Positions 1 through 18,050 of a stretch of 64,000 nt of DNA are shown here, in pieces. Each line of letters starts with the position of its first letter. Position 1 is the stretch's first letter. Position numbers and translations under genes: made by a program. Below the pieces are notes generated by a model that was not told the DNA's origin, did not search any database, and saw only the letters and a program-made list of their open reading frames with translations. The stretch spans positions 11,177,001-11,241,000 of the forward strand of contig CM065384.1 of assembly GCA_033060915.1 (NCBI GenBank). Reading direction: 5' to 3'. The stretch is from Euryodendron excelsum. Taxonomy: Eukaryota; Streptophyta; Magnoliopsida; Ericales; Pentaphylacaceae.

Positions 1-3000
1 TTGGACTAGATTTGGAAAGATAGAGTTTTGGGAAACCTAGACTTAGGAAAGATGGGATTTAGGAAAGACTTGAGATTTAAGAAAGATTTGACTCGAACGT
101 TAGACTTGGAAGATTAGGGAAGTTGGATTTAGGAAAGGTTCGAATTAGGAAAGTTCCGTTTTAGGAAAGTTTCATTTTAGGAAAGTTTTGAATTTTAGAA
201 AGATTCAAAGTTTAAGTTTTAGAAATACTTGAAATTAGGAAAGGTTTGACTTTAAGAAAGATTTGAAGACTTAGATTTGGAAAGTTGAAATTTAAAAAGG
301 TATGGAATTAGGAAAGGTTAGAATTAGGAAAGATTAAAGAGCTTAAAGTTTAAGGAAAGATTTAAATGTTTAAGTTTTGGAAACCTAAGGTTTAAGAAGG
401 TATGAGATTTGGAAGGATTGGATTAGGAAAGATTTGGATTAAGAAGGATTGGGATTAGGAAAGATTTGGATTAAGAAAGATTGGGATTCCTATTTCTTAA
501 GGCAAAAGATTGGATTTCATTTCTAAAAATAGACGATTTGATTTTATTTTCAAAAACGGAGAATTGGATCTAGTTTCCTAAATAGAAGATTGGATTTGAC
601 ATGAAATATGGAAAGATGAAGTTTTGGAAAATCCTAGATTTTGGGGTAGAAAATAGGTTTTGAAAATTGATGTTTTTGATTAAAAAAAGGAGGTTTTGGA
701 AACCTAGGCTTTCAAGTAATCGTGTTTTAGGAAAGAAAATTAGGGTTTCTTAACCATGGCTCTAGGGCTTGAGTTGGGCTCCAAGAAAAGAGATTTTTGG
801 AAAGTGGGTTTTTGAAAAAGGGAGATTTTTAGAAAGTGAATTTCAAAAGAGAGTTTTTGGAAAGAGATTTTTGAAAAGAGGTTTTAGGAAGGAGATTTTA
901 GGAAAGAAACTTAAGGAGTGTTTTTAGAAAGTGAATTTTGAAGAGAGCTTTTTGGGAAGGAGTTTGGAAAAGAGTTTTTAGGAAAGTAAGTTTTTGAAGG
1001 GAAATTTTAGAAAACAATTTTGGAAAGGAGATTGGAGAGAGTTTTTAGAAAGTATATTGGAGAGGAGATTTTAGAAAGTAGATTTGAAAAGAGAATTTGG
1101 GAAGGATTCAAATAGAGGTTTTGGAAAGTAAGTTTAAAAAAATGGATTTAAAAAAGGATTTGAATGTGGACTTTTGCAAGCCACTAAAAATGTCTCGCTT
1201 TCCTAAAATTATTCTAACCATAAGAAGGTTAGAACCATTCTAGGATTGTGGTTTTGAATATAACAAGGATTTGAAAATATGAACCATATTGGCCACTTTA
1301 AATGTAACACTTTCCTAAAGCAACCCTAACAATGGAATGCCTAGAATCACCTTAAGATTGTGATTTTGAAAATAAGTTTTGAAGAACAAAACTTTAATAC
1401 AAGTTTTGAAAACGGTTTTAATGCAAGTTTTGAAAACAAGTTTAAAAACAAATTTTGGAGAGATGCATGATATGCACATTGCAAGTTGGGGTCGTGAACA
1501 TACAAGGTTAAAGGCTTCACCACATAATCAAGGGGGTTGAACCCACGTGGTCTCTGGTTAGACTAAAAGAAAGCCCCCGACACGGTGAGTTCCAATAGCC
1601 TAATCCTACACATGAACTAGGGAGTCCCTTATTTCAAGCATGCAAGAAAGGGGACGAAGAAGATGGGGGATTAAAATAGAAGAAAACCCAAGTGGGTTCG
1701 GAGAGAGAAAAGAGAGGGCAGAATTGCATAAACGTAAATAGGAAGCCTACCTTATGTCTTCTTTTATTTGTTTTGCTTTATTCATTTTGTTTTTCTTGCT
1801 TTACTTCGATCTTCGCCTTTATCTTCAAGAGCTTGTTTGGATCTTCAGAAACTTCAGAGTTGTAGCACTTCAAGTCTTCAGTGGAGGCTTTGGAGGCTTG
1901 TGTATAGGGGTGTATGTGAGCTAGGGTTTGTGTATGGAGGCTAGGGTTTTGGAAAACCTAAAGAAGACTAGATTTTGGGGAGGCTACGAGCTCTATATAT
2001 CGAAGAAGAGAGTTTTTAGACTGAGTTTGCAGATCTCTTTCACGCTTGAGGAGGTTTTGTATTTGTAGAGAGAGGATTGACCTGGCGCCTGTTGTAGTGG
2101 CACCGGCCACTTAGGAAAGTTTTAAGGTTAGCAAGTAACGTATCTTCAGAAGATTTGGATACCTGTACTAGTGACTACTATGCAATTTTTAGCCTGGCTT
2201 CACTAGGAGTGACTTCGGAAGGTTTAGGAATGATTTAAAGGGGCCGGGAATAGCCCAAAAAGCCGAAAAAGGGATAAGAACCCTTAAAACAGTGTCTCGG
2301 GGGTAGTGGACTTCAAGAATGATGACAGAATGTGTTGGAAGGGTTGACCAGCCCATTAGGGGCAAAATGGTCAATCAGACCGAAAGCTACCGGGTTAGAC
2401 TTGGAATATCCTAGAAGAAGACTGAAAGCTTGGAAACATTAACTAGAATGTTCCAGGAGGTTACCAGTTTGATACCTAGAGCCAGTGTGGTCGGGAAAGG
2501 CGATCGACCTACCAAGGGCAAAACGGTCATTTTGCACTAGGTTTGCTGGAACCGATTCGAAATGATCTGAAAAGATAATGGAAGGTCAAGAATACTATAA
2601 GAAGCATTATCGGAAAGTTGCCGGTTTGATATCCAAAGCCGGTGTGGTTCCTAAGGCACTTAGATGTCTAGGAGAAAAATGATTATCTTGACTGGAAGGT
2701 CTCGGAATTAGCCCAAAACTAACTGGAAGGCACCTAATCATGCCGGATTGTCTTTAAGACAATCTTGGAAGGGTGGACTTACCATTCGGAGGACTTAGGT
2801 ACTTTCTCAAGAAACGTGCCAGAAATGACCGTAGGGGCAGTTTGGTCATTTTTCACCAAAGTGGGCTAGCAGGCACTAGTGTTGGCCTGGGTTTTGAGTA
2901 TTTCCGTTACTCTGACGGCTGTCCTATAATAAAGGGGTTTGTCAGCAATTCCCTGTATCGACCTGTTTACGAGTGTTTCTGCCACTCTGACGGTTGCGAT

Positions 3001-3586
3001 GTTTACAAATTTTTTCCGTTACTCTAACGGGTCGCGATCATTCCAGAGACTGCCTGATCTCGAGAAACTGCTAGGTGGACTTAACGCCTGAGGAATCAAC
3101 TTTCTCGGAAGGTGTACTAAAACAAACATTTCTTCATTGGCGGGCTAGCAAGCACCAAAGGTGAGCCATTCTACCATCTAGCAGACTTGGGGTCTCGTCC
3201 CGGTCAACGGGTTTGAAGGGACTTACCGTTCCGAAGAGTTCTCTCGGAAACGTGCCGGATAGGATGGACTTGCCACCTTGAGGAATCAACTATCTCGAAA
3301 GGTGTCCCGGAGTGGATTGGAATTGAAATTGGAATTGGACTGGAATTGGATTGAAAAGGGGACTTACCGTCTACGAGTAAACGTGCCTACTGGAACTGGA
3401 CCGAAACAGTGCCCCAAGGGCACTTTGGTCATTTTGCCTCTATTTGGGCCCAAGGGGCCCGCGAAGCGATTTATTGATGGGATTAGACTTGGAAAGTTGA
3501 TTTAAATTGGAATATGTCCATATTGACTTGAATACAAGTCTAGATAGACTGGAGACTGCCGAGCGGGCAAAAATTGGGTGCTTATG
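1..3586 (-). mobile_element. Ogre-type giant LTR, cut by the window edge
   Basis: This long stretch matches, block for block, the complete LTRs at 21295-27058 and 53404-58100. Purine-rich AGGAAAG-type repeats (1-1200) are followed by the direct-repeat block with AACCCACGTGG (about 1530), a decayed TATA-like site (about 2060), the recurring CAAAATGGTCATTTTG-like motifs, and a terminal block near 3560-3586 with GCCGAGCGGGCAAAAA. The usual terminal TTACA has decayed to TTATG. The other end lies left of the window, so its target duplication cannot be checked. No protein-coding sequence is seen. It is probably a solo LTR inserted in the old Tekay element that follows. Confidence 0.8.
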
Positions 3587-4782
3587 AGTGCCACATGAAA
3601 ATAAAGATATGGGATTGATAATTTTTCGTTACAAAAGTTTGGGATTACAACTTGAGTACCCATATGCTACCTTGAGTATAAACACGTCAGTATGAGGAAA
3701 TGTGGGAGCATGGCTAGCATAACGGTCATTCATTATACTAATTACCACACATGAATTGTACACTAAATTCTATTAGACATGCAAGGTTTGAATGTGACCT
3801 TAGGGATTTATAGGTTTGATAAATACTATGCAGTAATGGACCAGTATCACAAGACAGTTACACTGTGGAATTTTTTTTAAGTAGAAAGAAATCGAGGAAA
3901 TATCACTAGTTTGATGATGAAATGTAAAAGGCTCAAGAGATACTAGAAGATTGTGATTCACATGTTGATATGAGTGAAGGTCAACGGCATTTGTACAACA
4001 TAGTAATCCAAGGTCAAGGAAGCGTAATGATTCAGAAGTCATAAGATCAAAAATAAAATCAAACGAGGAAAAAGGGAAAGAAGGATGAGTTATACAATTA
4101 AATGGAAGTTTGAAGTATAAAAACAAATTGTATATGGTAATTGATGACAAGTTAAAGAATGGAATCATGAAAAGCACACCGTTCGAAATTGACCATTCAC
4201 CTAAAGAATAATAAATGTACCATGACCTGAAATGATAGTATTATTATAAGGGGAGGAAAGACAATGTCATCAAGAAAGTAGAAAAGTGCCTCACTTGTCA
4301 ACAAGTTAAGGCAAAGTATTAGCAACTGGGTGGATTGCTACAATGCTTACTTATGTCAGTTGAAAATGGGAGTGTATTACCATGAACTTTGTGGTGAGAC
4401 TGCCCAAGACACAATAGGGCTATGATACAAGTTGAGTAATAGTCTATCGCTTTAAAAATAAATGCATAGTTTCTCCGAAAGGAAATGATAGACTCCTTAA
4501 GTACCTTATATAGGTTATGCATTAAAAAGATTGTTCGTCTACATAAGGTGCCAATGGCAATAATATCAAACCAAGATCTTCGAATTGTGTACAATTTTGG
4601 CAAGGGTTTGCAATGAGCATTAGGAACAAAGTTGATCACGAGCATTGCATCTCATTTTCAAACTGGTAGTCAATTGGAGGTAGGCAAGTAGGAAGTTGTG
4701 CTTTTAGAATGCTTACTAAAATTTCTAGGAAGAAATGTTACAGGCTTGTGTATTAAATTTTTAAGAAAGTTGGAGTGAGCAT
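3587..4782 (+). pseudogene. Old Tekay-type Gypsy pol (T0), left half
   Basis: This is a heavily decayed chromovirus pol. Around 3770-3850 the translation resembles the protease C-terminal block (a degenerate LGMDWL-like stretch, then YYAVMD). Around 3960-4000 DMSEGQ resembles the protease-RT linker. From about 4095 it resembles the pre-integrase and zinc-binding region, with EKCLTCQQVKA at about 4285, then the integrase core with many stops and frameshifts. RT and RNase H are missing between about 4010 and 4090, so an internal deletion is inferred. Reading stops at 4782, where element G inserts, and resumes at 27706 in the same frame. The stretch 3587-3760 is not recognised. Confidence 0.75.
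4778..4782. repeat. Target-site duplication AGCAT (left) of element G
   Basis: AGCAT precedes the TGTGATATC start of the Tekay LTR. The same five bases follow the GTGACA end at 27701-27705. A 5-bp duplication is the usual Gypsy integration footprint. Confidence 0.9.
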
Positions 4783-4987
4783 TGTGATATCTCAAACCTC
4801 TAATTAATTATATTAATGAGAATTTGTAGTGTATGTAAATTTTTAGTGTTAATTATTCCTTCTTTTGGGTCAAAAATGACCAATGAGAGGTTGTGTTGTA
4901 ACTTATGTTGGAGGTGTGAGACACATGGGATTATTTCCCATGTGTGTCTTCTTACAACACACAAAACACACAGACACACATATACAC
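4783..4987 (+). repeat. 5' LTR of element G, first fragment
   Basis: It matches 19599-19803 of the 3' LTR nearly base for base, including the CA-rich stretch at its end. It is cut at 4987 by the Ogre-type solo LTR. The continuation expected from the 3' LTR (a GA-rich leader) is hidden by the poly-G run. Confidence 0.92.
4921..4945. other. Inverted repeat near the start of the Tekay LTR
   Basis: ACACATGGGA (4921-4930) and TCCCATGTGT (4936-4945) are perfect 10-bp arms around a 5-base loop. The 3' LTR copy (about 19737-19761) has one substitution in the left arm (GGGA to GGAA). Confidence 0.75.
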
Positions 4988-7900
4988 TGTCGCGCCCAGA
5001 TTTTTCGCACTCGAGGAATACACACACAAGCGGAAAAAATATTGTACTCTCTCGTTAGAATTCACCCTCCTAGAAGAATGAGTGCGACTATGTTTGAATT
5101 GAAAATTGACTTGAATAAAAGGCTTTTGGAAAAAGTTTGGAGTCGCCACCTAACTTGATTAAGGTGAGTTAGGTCTCCTAAAAACTAAACATAATCCGAA
5201 AACTACACTTAGGGTTTTGGAAAACGATTTTGAAAATATCTCCTCAAGAGAGGGTTTTTAAGAGAACAGGTTATTTAGCAACCTTTAGAAAAATATTAAG
5301 CCCTTTTTAGAAAAATAACTCCATTTTTGGTCTTTGAAAACAGTGATTCTAGGTTCGGAGGTTGGTTACGTGTAGGGAAGACGCACTAAGCCATCACCCT
5401 ACCCCGCCCCTTGCGGTACCTACCTGTCTATTTACCCTAGATTCACCTATGAGAGTCTTTAACTAACCAATGTTTAATCCTATCCACTTTGAAAAAGAAT
5501 GTTTAAAAGGAATTTTAACATGATGCATGATATGCAAGTGCAAGAAAAGAGAATTGAAAAATAGATTTGGAAAGAAATTAATTTGATTTGAAAAGAAAGA
5601 GATAGAAGTTTAAATTTGGAAAGAAGGTATTGGAAATTGAAAATAGAGATTTAGAAATAGAAATTTGAAATTGGAAGTTTGAAAATAGATTGGAGATTTG
5701 GAAAGATTTTGTGGAAATAGAAACTTAAAAAATGTTGTGAGCGCACCCATAAGGGTTGCCTACGCATCCTTTTGGAGGAATCAGGTCAGTCGTAGTTCAG
5801 CCAAGAGTCCAATAGAAGATAGAAGGTTAGATTGGAAGAAAGAGATTTTGATTGGAAAAAGGATTTGATTTAAATTTAGAATAAATGATTGGATATTGAA
5901 ATTTGAAATTTTGGAATTGAAAAGATTGGACTTTGACTTGGGAAGGTAGAACTTGGAAGAAAGATTTAGCTTGTTTTGGAAAGATTGAGGTTTAGGAAAC
6001 CTAGACTTAGGAAAGAGAAGAGACTTAGGAAAGATTTGACTTGGAAGGGTTTTAAGAAAAGATTTGACTCGAATGTTGGACTTGAAAATTTAGAAAAAGA
6101 TTGGATTTAGGAAAGATGCGAATTAGGGAAGTTTCAAAATAGGAAAGTTTCATTTTAAGAAAGTTCCGTTTTAGAAAAGTTTTGGTTTAGGAAAGGTTTC
6201 GAATTAAGAAAGTTTCATTTTAGGAAAGTTTTGAATTAAGAAAGGTTTCGTTTTAAGAAAGTTTTTGAAATTGTAAAGTTTTAAATTTGGAATGTTTTGA
6301 AATAGGGAAGTTTTGAAAAATAAGAAACTTTTGAATTTAGAAAGTTTTAGATTTGGAAAGATTTGAAGTTTAGGAAAGTTTAGAATTTGGAAAGATTTTA
6401 AGTTTAGAAAGATTTAACTAAGAAAGTTTTGAATTTAGAAAGCTTTGGATTTGGGAAAGATTTGAAATTTAGAAAGTTTTAGAGTTTTAGAAGATCTTGA
6501 GATTAGGAAAGGTTTGAGTTTAGGAAAGATTTGAAACTTAGATTTGGAAAGTTAAGATTTGAAAATGGATAGAATTAGAAAAGGGTTGAATTAGGAAAGA
6601 TGTGGAAGTTGAGTTTTAAAATTTAGGAAAGATTTTTATATTGAAATTTTGAAAACTTAAGATTTAGGAAAGGAGAAGATTAGGAAGGAGTTGAATTAGA
6701 AAAGATTTGAATTTTGTTTCTAAGAAGAAGTATTTTGATTTTGTTTCTAAAAAAGGAGGATTGGATCTAGTTTCCTAAATAGAAAGATTGGATTAGGCTT
6801 CTTAAAGGAAAGATTTGATTTGACAAGGATTTGGAAGAGGAAGTTTTAGAAACCCTAGATTTGGAAGACTAGTTTTGACGTGGAAAAGAGGTTTTGGAAA
6901 TATATATATATATATAGTTTTGATGTAGAAAACAAGAGGTTTTGGAAACCTAGGTTTTGAGGCCAAAATAAGGAATTGGAAACTATGTTTTTGGAGAGGA
7001 AAAATTAGGGTTTCCTAGTTGTTGACTCTAGGGCTTGACTTGAACTTTAAGAAAAGAGATTTTGAAAAGTGAGTTTTCAGAAAGAGAGATTTTAGGAAGG
7101 AAATCCTAGAGAGGAGTTTTTAGAAAGTGAATTTTGAAAAGAGAGAGTTTTTGAAAAGAACTCCTAGTGAGGAGTTTTTAAAAAGAGATTTTTGAAAAGA
7201 GAGAGTTTTTGGAAAGAACTCCTAGTGAGGAGTTTTTAAAAAGAGATTTTTGAAAAGAGTTGTTTAGGAAGGAAACGTAAGGAGCGTTTTTGGAGAGTGA
7301 ACTTTGAGGAAAGCATTTTTTGGAAAGGAGCTTTTAGGAAAGATGTTTTTGGAAAGAGATTGTTGGAAAGAAGTTTTTGAAAACAAGTTTGGAAAGGAGA
7401 TTGGAGAGAGTTTTCTAAGACAGAAACCTAGGGAGTGTTTTCAGGAAAGGAATTTTGAAGAGGGTGTTTTGGAAAGGAGTTGAAAAGAGAGTTTTTGAAA
7501 AATAGATTTTTGGAGGGAGTTTTAGGAAAGCATGTTGAAAAGGAGGGTTTTAGAAAGAGAGACTTTTGAAAATAGAGTTTTTTTGGAAGTATAAAAACGT
7601 CTCACTTTCCTAAAGCGATTCTAACCGTAAGAAGGTTAGAACCACTTTAAGGAAGTGGTTTTGAAAACAACAAGGAATTGAAAATATAGACCATATCGGT
7701 CACTTTAAATGTAACACTTTCCTAAAGCAATCTTAGCCATGGAAAGGCTAGAATCACCCTAGGATTGTGATTTTGAAAACAAGTTTTGAAAAAGGAGATT
7801 TTGATGCAATTTTGAAAACAAGTTTAATTCAACCTTTGAAAACGAGTTTGAAAACGATTTTTGGAAGAATGCAAGATAATGATATGCATAATGTAAATTG

Positions 7901-10049
7901 GGGTCGTGAACATACAAGGTTAAGTTTTCACCACATAATCAATGGGGCCGAACCCACGTGGTCTCCGGTTAGACTAAAAGAAAGCCCTCGACACGGTGAC
8001 CCTCCAATAGTCTAATCCTACACATGGACCGGGAATCCCTTTGTTTCAAGCATACAAAGAAAGGGGGGAAGAAAATGGGGGATTAAAATAGAGAAAACCC
8101 AAGTGGGTTAGGACAGAGAAGAGAGAGGGGGAAGTGCAGAAACAGAAAACCTACCGTATGTCTTGTTTATTTTGCTTGGCTTTGCGCGCCTTGCTTTTCT
8201 TGCTTTTTCTTCAGTTTTTGCTTCAGTCTTTGAGAGTTTTGTCTTGGTCTTTGAGAGCTTCGAGTTGTAGCAGTCCAAGTCTTCAATGGAGGGTTGGAAG
8301 CTAGTGTATAAGTGTATAGGGGTGTGTATAGGATGCTAGCGTTTGGTGCATGGTGGCTAAGATTTGGAAAACCTAGAAAAGCTAGGGTTTAAGGAGGCTA
8401 CGAGCTCTGTATATCGAATATTAGGGTTTTTTAGACTGAGTTTGCAGACCTCTTTCATGTTGGAGGAGGCTCTGTATTTATAGAGATGGGATAGACCTGG
8501 CGCCTGTTGCAGTGGCGCTAGGCCAAATTTCCTCTTAGCGCCACTAGGCTTGGCGCCAAGCCATTTCTTGGCTTGGCACCACTACTAGTGGCACCAGCCA
8601 ATTAAGAAAGTTTTAAGGTCAGCAAGCAACGTATCTTGAGAAGATTTGGGTGCCTGTACTAGTGACTGCCATGCAATTTTTAGCCTGGCTTTATTAGGAA
8701 TGACTCTAGAAGGTACGGGGATGAATTGAAGGGGCCGGGAATGACCCGGAGAGCCAGAAAAAGAGCAAGAACACTTAGAACAATGTCCCAGAGGTATTTG
8801 AGTTGAAAAATGAAGATAGGATGTGTCGGAAGCGTTGACTGAGCTATTAGGGACAAAATGGTCAACTGGGCTGGAAAGCTGCCGATATGGACTCGGAACG
8901 TCCCGAAATAAGATTCGAGATTTGGAAGCATTATTTAGAATGTTCCCAAAGGTTTCCGGTTTGATACCCAGAGCCGGTGTGATCAGAAAAGGTGACCGGC
9001 CCACTAGGGGCCAAACGATCATTCTGCACCGGGTTCGCTGAAACTGACTCGGAATGATCCGAAAAGGTAAAGAAAGGTTGAGAATACTGTAGGAAGCATT
9101 CTTGGGAAGTTACCAGTTTGATACCCACAGCCGGTGTGGTTCCTGGGGCATTCGGATACCTAGGGGTAAAATGGTCATCTTGACCGAAAAGTCTCAGAAT
9201 TGACCCAAAACGGACTGGAAGGCACCTAATTATGCCGGATTGCTTTTAAGACAATCCAGAAAGGTGGACTTGTCGTTCTGAGGGCTTAGGTGTGCTCTCG
9301 AGAAATGTGCCAAAAAATGGCCCTAGGGATAGTTTGGTCATTTTTCACCGAAGTGGGCTAGCAGGCACTGGAGTTGACCTGAGTTTTGAGTGTTTCTGCC
9401 ATTCTGACGGCGGTCTCGTGATATAAGGGTTTGTTGGAAATTCCTTATATCAACCTGTTTGTGAGTATTTTCGCTACTCTGACGGTTGTGATGTTTGCGA
9501 GTATTTCTACTACTCTGACGGTTCGCGATCATTCCCTAGACTGTCTGATCTTGCGAAGCTGCTTAAGGGACTTAGCGCCTGAGAAGTCAACTTTCTCGAA
9601 AGGCGTGCCTGAAACGGACATTTTTACATTGACGAGCTAGCAGGCGCCAAAGGTGGACCGTTCTACCATCTAGGGGACTTGGGGTCTCGTCCCGGTCGAC
9701 AAGTTTAAAAAGACTTACCGTTCCGAAGAGATTTTCTTCAAAAAATGTGCTGGATTGGATAGAATTACCATCTCGAGGAATTAACTATCTCGAGACAGGG
9801 ATTGGAATTGGAATTGGAATTGGAAAAGGGACTTATCGTCTTCGAAAAGACGTGCATGTTGGATTTGGAAAGGGGACTTACCATTTTCGAAAAGACATGC
9901 TTGATTTGGAATTGGAAAGGAGACTTACCGTCTTTGGAAAGACGTGCCTGACTTGGGATTGGAAAGGGAACTTACCGTCTTCGGAAAGACGTACCTGATT
10001 GGGAATTTGACCGAATGATGCCCCTAGGGGCATTTTGGTCATTTTACCT
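4988..10049 (-). mobile_element. Ogre-type giant solo LTR inside the 5' LTR of G
   Basis: It starts TGTCGCGCCCAG right after the CA-rich part of the Tekay LTR and runs through every block of the family: the GAGTCGCCACCTAACTTGATT block (5132-5160), purine-rich repeats (5540-7600), the CCACGTGG block (7950), a TATA box (8475-8482), the GGCGCC palindrome zone (8499-8600), hairpin repeats (9380-9530), and a TCTCGAG/CGTCTT module (about 9770-10000). The last roughly 150 bp (the GCCGAGCGG...TTACA end) are replaced by poly-G. The left target duplication would be TACAC (4983-4987); the right copy is hidden. No coding capacity is seen. Confidence 0.88.
8475..8482 (-). promoter_or_regulatory. Putative TATA box of the Ogre-type LTR
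   Basis: TATTTATA on the plus strand reads TATAAATA in the inferred sense direction. The same site and context (TATAAATA then AGAG) occurs at 25024-25031, 56584-56591 and, in opposite orientation, 42154-42161. Function is inferred. Confidence 0.5.
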
Positions 10050-15814
<5,765 letters not shown>

Positions 15815-15817
15815 GCG

Positions 15818-15830
15818 TGGTATCAGAGCT
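15818..15830 (+). other. Primer binding site, initiator Met-tRNA
   Basis: TGGTATCAGAGCT lies 3 bases after the LTR end. It is the standard sequence complementary to the 3' end of plant initiator methionine tRNA, used to prime minus-strand synthesis in Tekay and many other plant LTR elements. Confidence 0.93.
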
Positions 15831-16175
15831 ACAGGTTGACACCATAAGATTGAGTCATGTCTAGACAGGAGTCTAGGTTTGACTTGAGTATGTGTTATGT
15901 GTATATGTATGTGTATGCTACGTATATAATGACATGCCAAAGTGTGTTATGTATTGTACTACGTTATGTACTTGATTGTCTGTTTGATTTCGGGGGCGGC
16001 CAAGTTGGGTCACCAAGTGAAGGACTGTCCAAAGAAGAATAGGGCACAGGGATCTGTGGCATCAGTATCAGCCTCAGTTCTGCAATCTACGACAAACAAG
16101 AAGGAGAATCAACCACGGCAAGGTCGAGCTTTCGCACTTACACCGGGAAACACCCCAGCTACCGACTCCGCAGTG
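15831..16175 (+). pseudogene. Gag remnant of element G
   Basis: Between the primer site and protease only about 350 bp remain, far short of a normal chromovirus gag. At about 15990-16030 the reading GAAKLGHQVKDCP matches the second half of a CCHC zinc knuckle, whose first cysteines are lost. A polar, Gln/Ser/Pro-rich linker follows, as is usual before the protease. The capsid-like part is gone, so an internal deletion is inferred. The first 150 bp are TATG-rich and match nothing I know. Confidence 0.7.
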
Positions 16176-16560
16176 TCAGGTATACTCCCTTTTGTGGTCG
16201 ACCTGCATACATCCTTATTGATTCTGGTTCTACACACTCATTTGTTTCATATCTCTTTACTCAATACTTGTACACATCTCCGGTACCTCTTGATTATGCT
16301 TTGGTAGTATCGTTGCCATTCGGGGATTCGATATTATGTGATAGGATTTATAATTCTTGTGAAATTCTTATTAATGACGTGCCCATGTTTGTAAACCTCA
16401 TTCCCCTAGAAATGCACGGCTTTGATGTCATCTTAGGAATGGATTGGTTGTCCTCTCACCGTGCTATCATTGATTGTGAGCTTAAACGAGTCGTGTTTCA
16501 TTCTTCTAACCATTTGGGACTAGTATTTGAAGGGATTGGTGTCGTGCCTCCACCCTATCT
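16176..16560 (+). pseudogene. Aspartic protease domain, element G
   Basis: The retropepsin active-site motif is present as [10 protein letters not shown] (from 16214), where Gypsy proteases have D-S/T-G. The typical C-terminal LGMDWL block lies at about 16432-16449, followed by the HRAIIDC stretch. The preceding SGILP is in another frame, so one base appears lost in the T-run at 16188-16194. The family protease matures Gag-Pol. Here the catalytic Asp remains but the frameshift breaks the polyprotein. Confidence 0.85.
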
Positions 16561-16639
16561 CATTTCATCTATGCGAGCACATCGTTTAATTCAAAAAGGA
16601 AATCGTGCATTCTTGTGTAGTGTTTTTGACACACACGTT

Positions 16640-17620
16640 TCCCCACCGCCCTTGGAAGACATCCATGTTGTCCGGGAATTTTCCGATGTCTTTCCTAATG
16701 AGCTACCTAGTTCCTTGGTGGACCGGGAGATTGAGTTCCACATTGACCTTAATCCAGGTACTAGGCCCATTTCCAAAGCTCTATACCGTATGTCCCCTTT
16801 AGAGTTGAAGGAGTTAAAAGTTCAACTCCAAGACTTGTTAGAAAAGGGATTCATCCGTCCTAGTGTTTCACCATGGGGTGCTCCGATGTTATTTGTGAAA
16901 AAGAAAGATGGAACCATGAGATTATGCATTGACTATCGAGAATTGAACAAGGTCACTATTAAGAATAAGTATCCATTGCCGAGAGTGGATGATTTGTTTG
17001 ATCAACTATAGAGCGCGCAAGTATTCTCAAAGATCGACCTAAGGTCGGGTTTTCACCAACTGAAGATGAGGGCAAGTGATGTGGAGAAGATGGCATTTCA
17101 AACTAGATATGGTTATTATGAGTTATTGGTTATGCCATTTGGAGTCACAAATGCACTTGCCGCTTTCATGGATTTGATGAATTGAGTTTTTAAACCCTTT
17201 TTTGATGATTTTGTAATTGTCTTTATTGATGACATATTGGTGTATTCTAAGAGTCTTGCAGATCATGAGCACCACTTGGGGATGGTTCTCCAAACCCTGT
17301 GAGACAAGAGATTGTATGCCAAGCTGAAAAAATGTGAATTTTGGCTACCGAGTGTAGCATTTTTGGGACACATCATCAGTGTGGATGGAGTGTCTGTGGA
17401 CCCTTCAAAGGTTGAGGCCAATGTGAATTGGCCGAGACCAACGAATGTATCCGAAGTTAGAAGTTTTATAGGCTTAGCTGGGTATTACCGAAGATTTGTG
17501 AAGGACTTCTCTAAGATTGCAAATCCTTTGACACAGCTTACTTGGAAGAACACACCATTTGAATGGAACGAGAAGAGGGAACGGAGTTTCCAAGAATTGA
17601 AGAACCGATTGGTGTTCGCA
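16640..17620 (+). pseudogene. Reverse transcriptase domain, element G
   Basis: Order seen: the [13 protein letters not shown] linker (about 16670), [14 protein letters not shown] (16850), [19 protein letters not shown] (16890), [13 protein letters not shown] (17019), MPFGVTNA (about 17130), the catalytic box FIDDILVYS (17222-17248), then the thumb with [11 protein letters not shown] and FLGH. Both Asp of the xxDD box are present. In-frame stops lie at 17009 (TAG), 17184 (TGA) and 17299 (TGA). Each is one C-to-T change from the residue usually found there (Gln, Arg, Arg). The frame is otherwise unbroken from protease to RNase H. The enzyme would copy element RNA into DNA; this copy is dead. 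Confidence 0.93.
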
Positions 17621-18050
17621 CCAATTCTAGCCTTGCCTACTGGACTTGACGGGTTTTCCATCTACAGTAACACTTCGCATAGAGGATTAGGATGCGTATT
17701 GATGCAACATGGTAAGGTGATTGCATATGCCTCGAGACAGTTGAGACCACATGAGAAGAACTACCCAACCCATGATCTTGAATTAGCAGTAGTGGTGTTT
17801 GCTTTGAAGATTTGGCGCCACTACTTGTATGGAGTCATATGTGAGATCTTCACCGACCACAAGAGTATGAAATACCTTTTCACACAGAAGGAGTTGAACA
17901 TGCGACAGAGAAGATGGCTCGAGTTAATCAAAGACTACGACGTTCTCATTCAGTACCATTCGGGCAAGGCTAATGTGGTCACCGATGCCTTGAGCGACTA
18001 CCGCCAAACTAGCAAGTCTTGTCACTTTTCAGCAACCCTTACTCCTTGAC
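17621..18050 (+). pseudogene. RNase H domain, element G
   Basis: It continues in the RT frame. The first catalytic block reads [15 protein letters not shown], where the family has YSDAS. The catalytic Asp is therefore Asn, a G-to-A change. Later blocks are conserved: [50 protein letters not shown], and [11 protein letters not shown]. After DALS the frame slips near 17990-18020 and this reading ends at 18047-18049. The domain normally degrades the RNA of RNA-DNA hybrids. Confidence 0.9.

Noticed and set aside
8950..9020. tRNA-like or small-RNA genes in the CCGGTTTGATACCCAGAGCC blocks
   Set aside because: GGTTTGATACCC resembles a tRNA T-arm at first sight, but no cloverleaf can be built and the block is repeated throughout the LTR.
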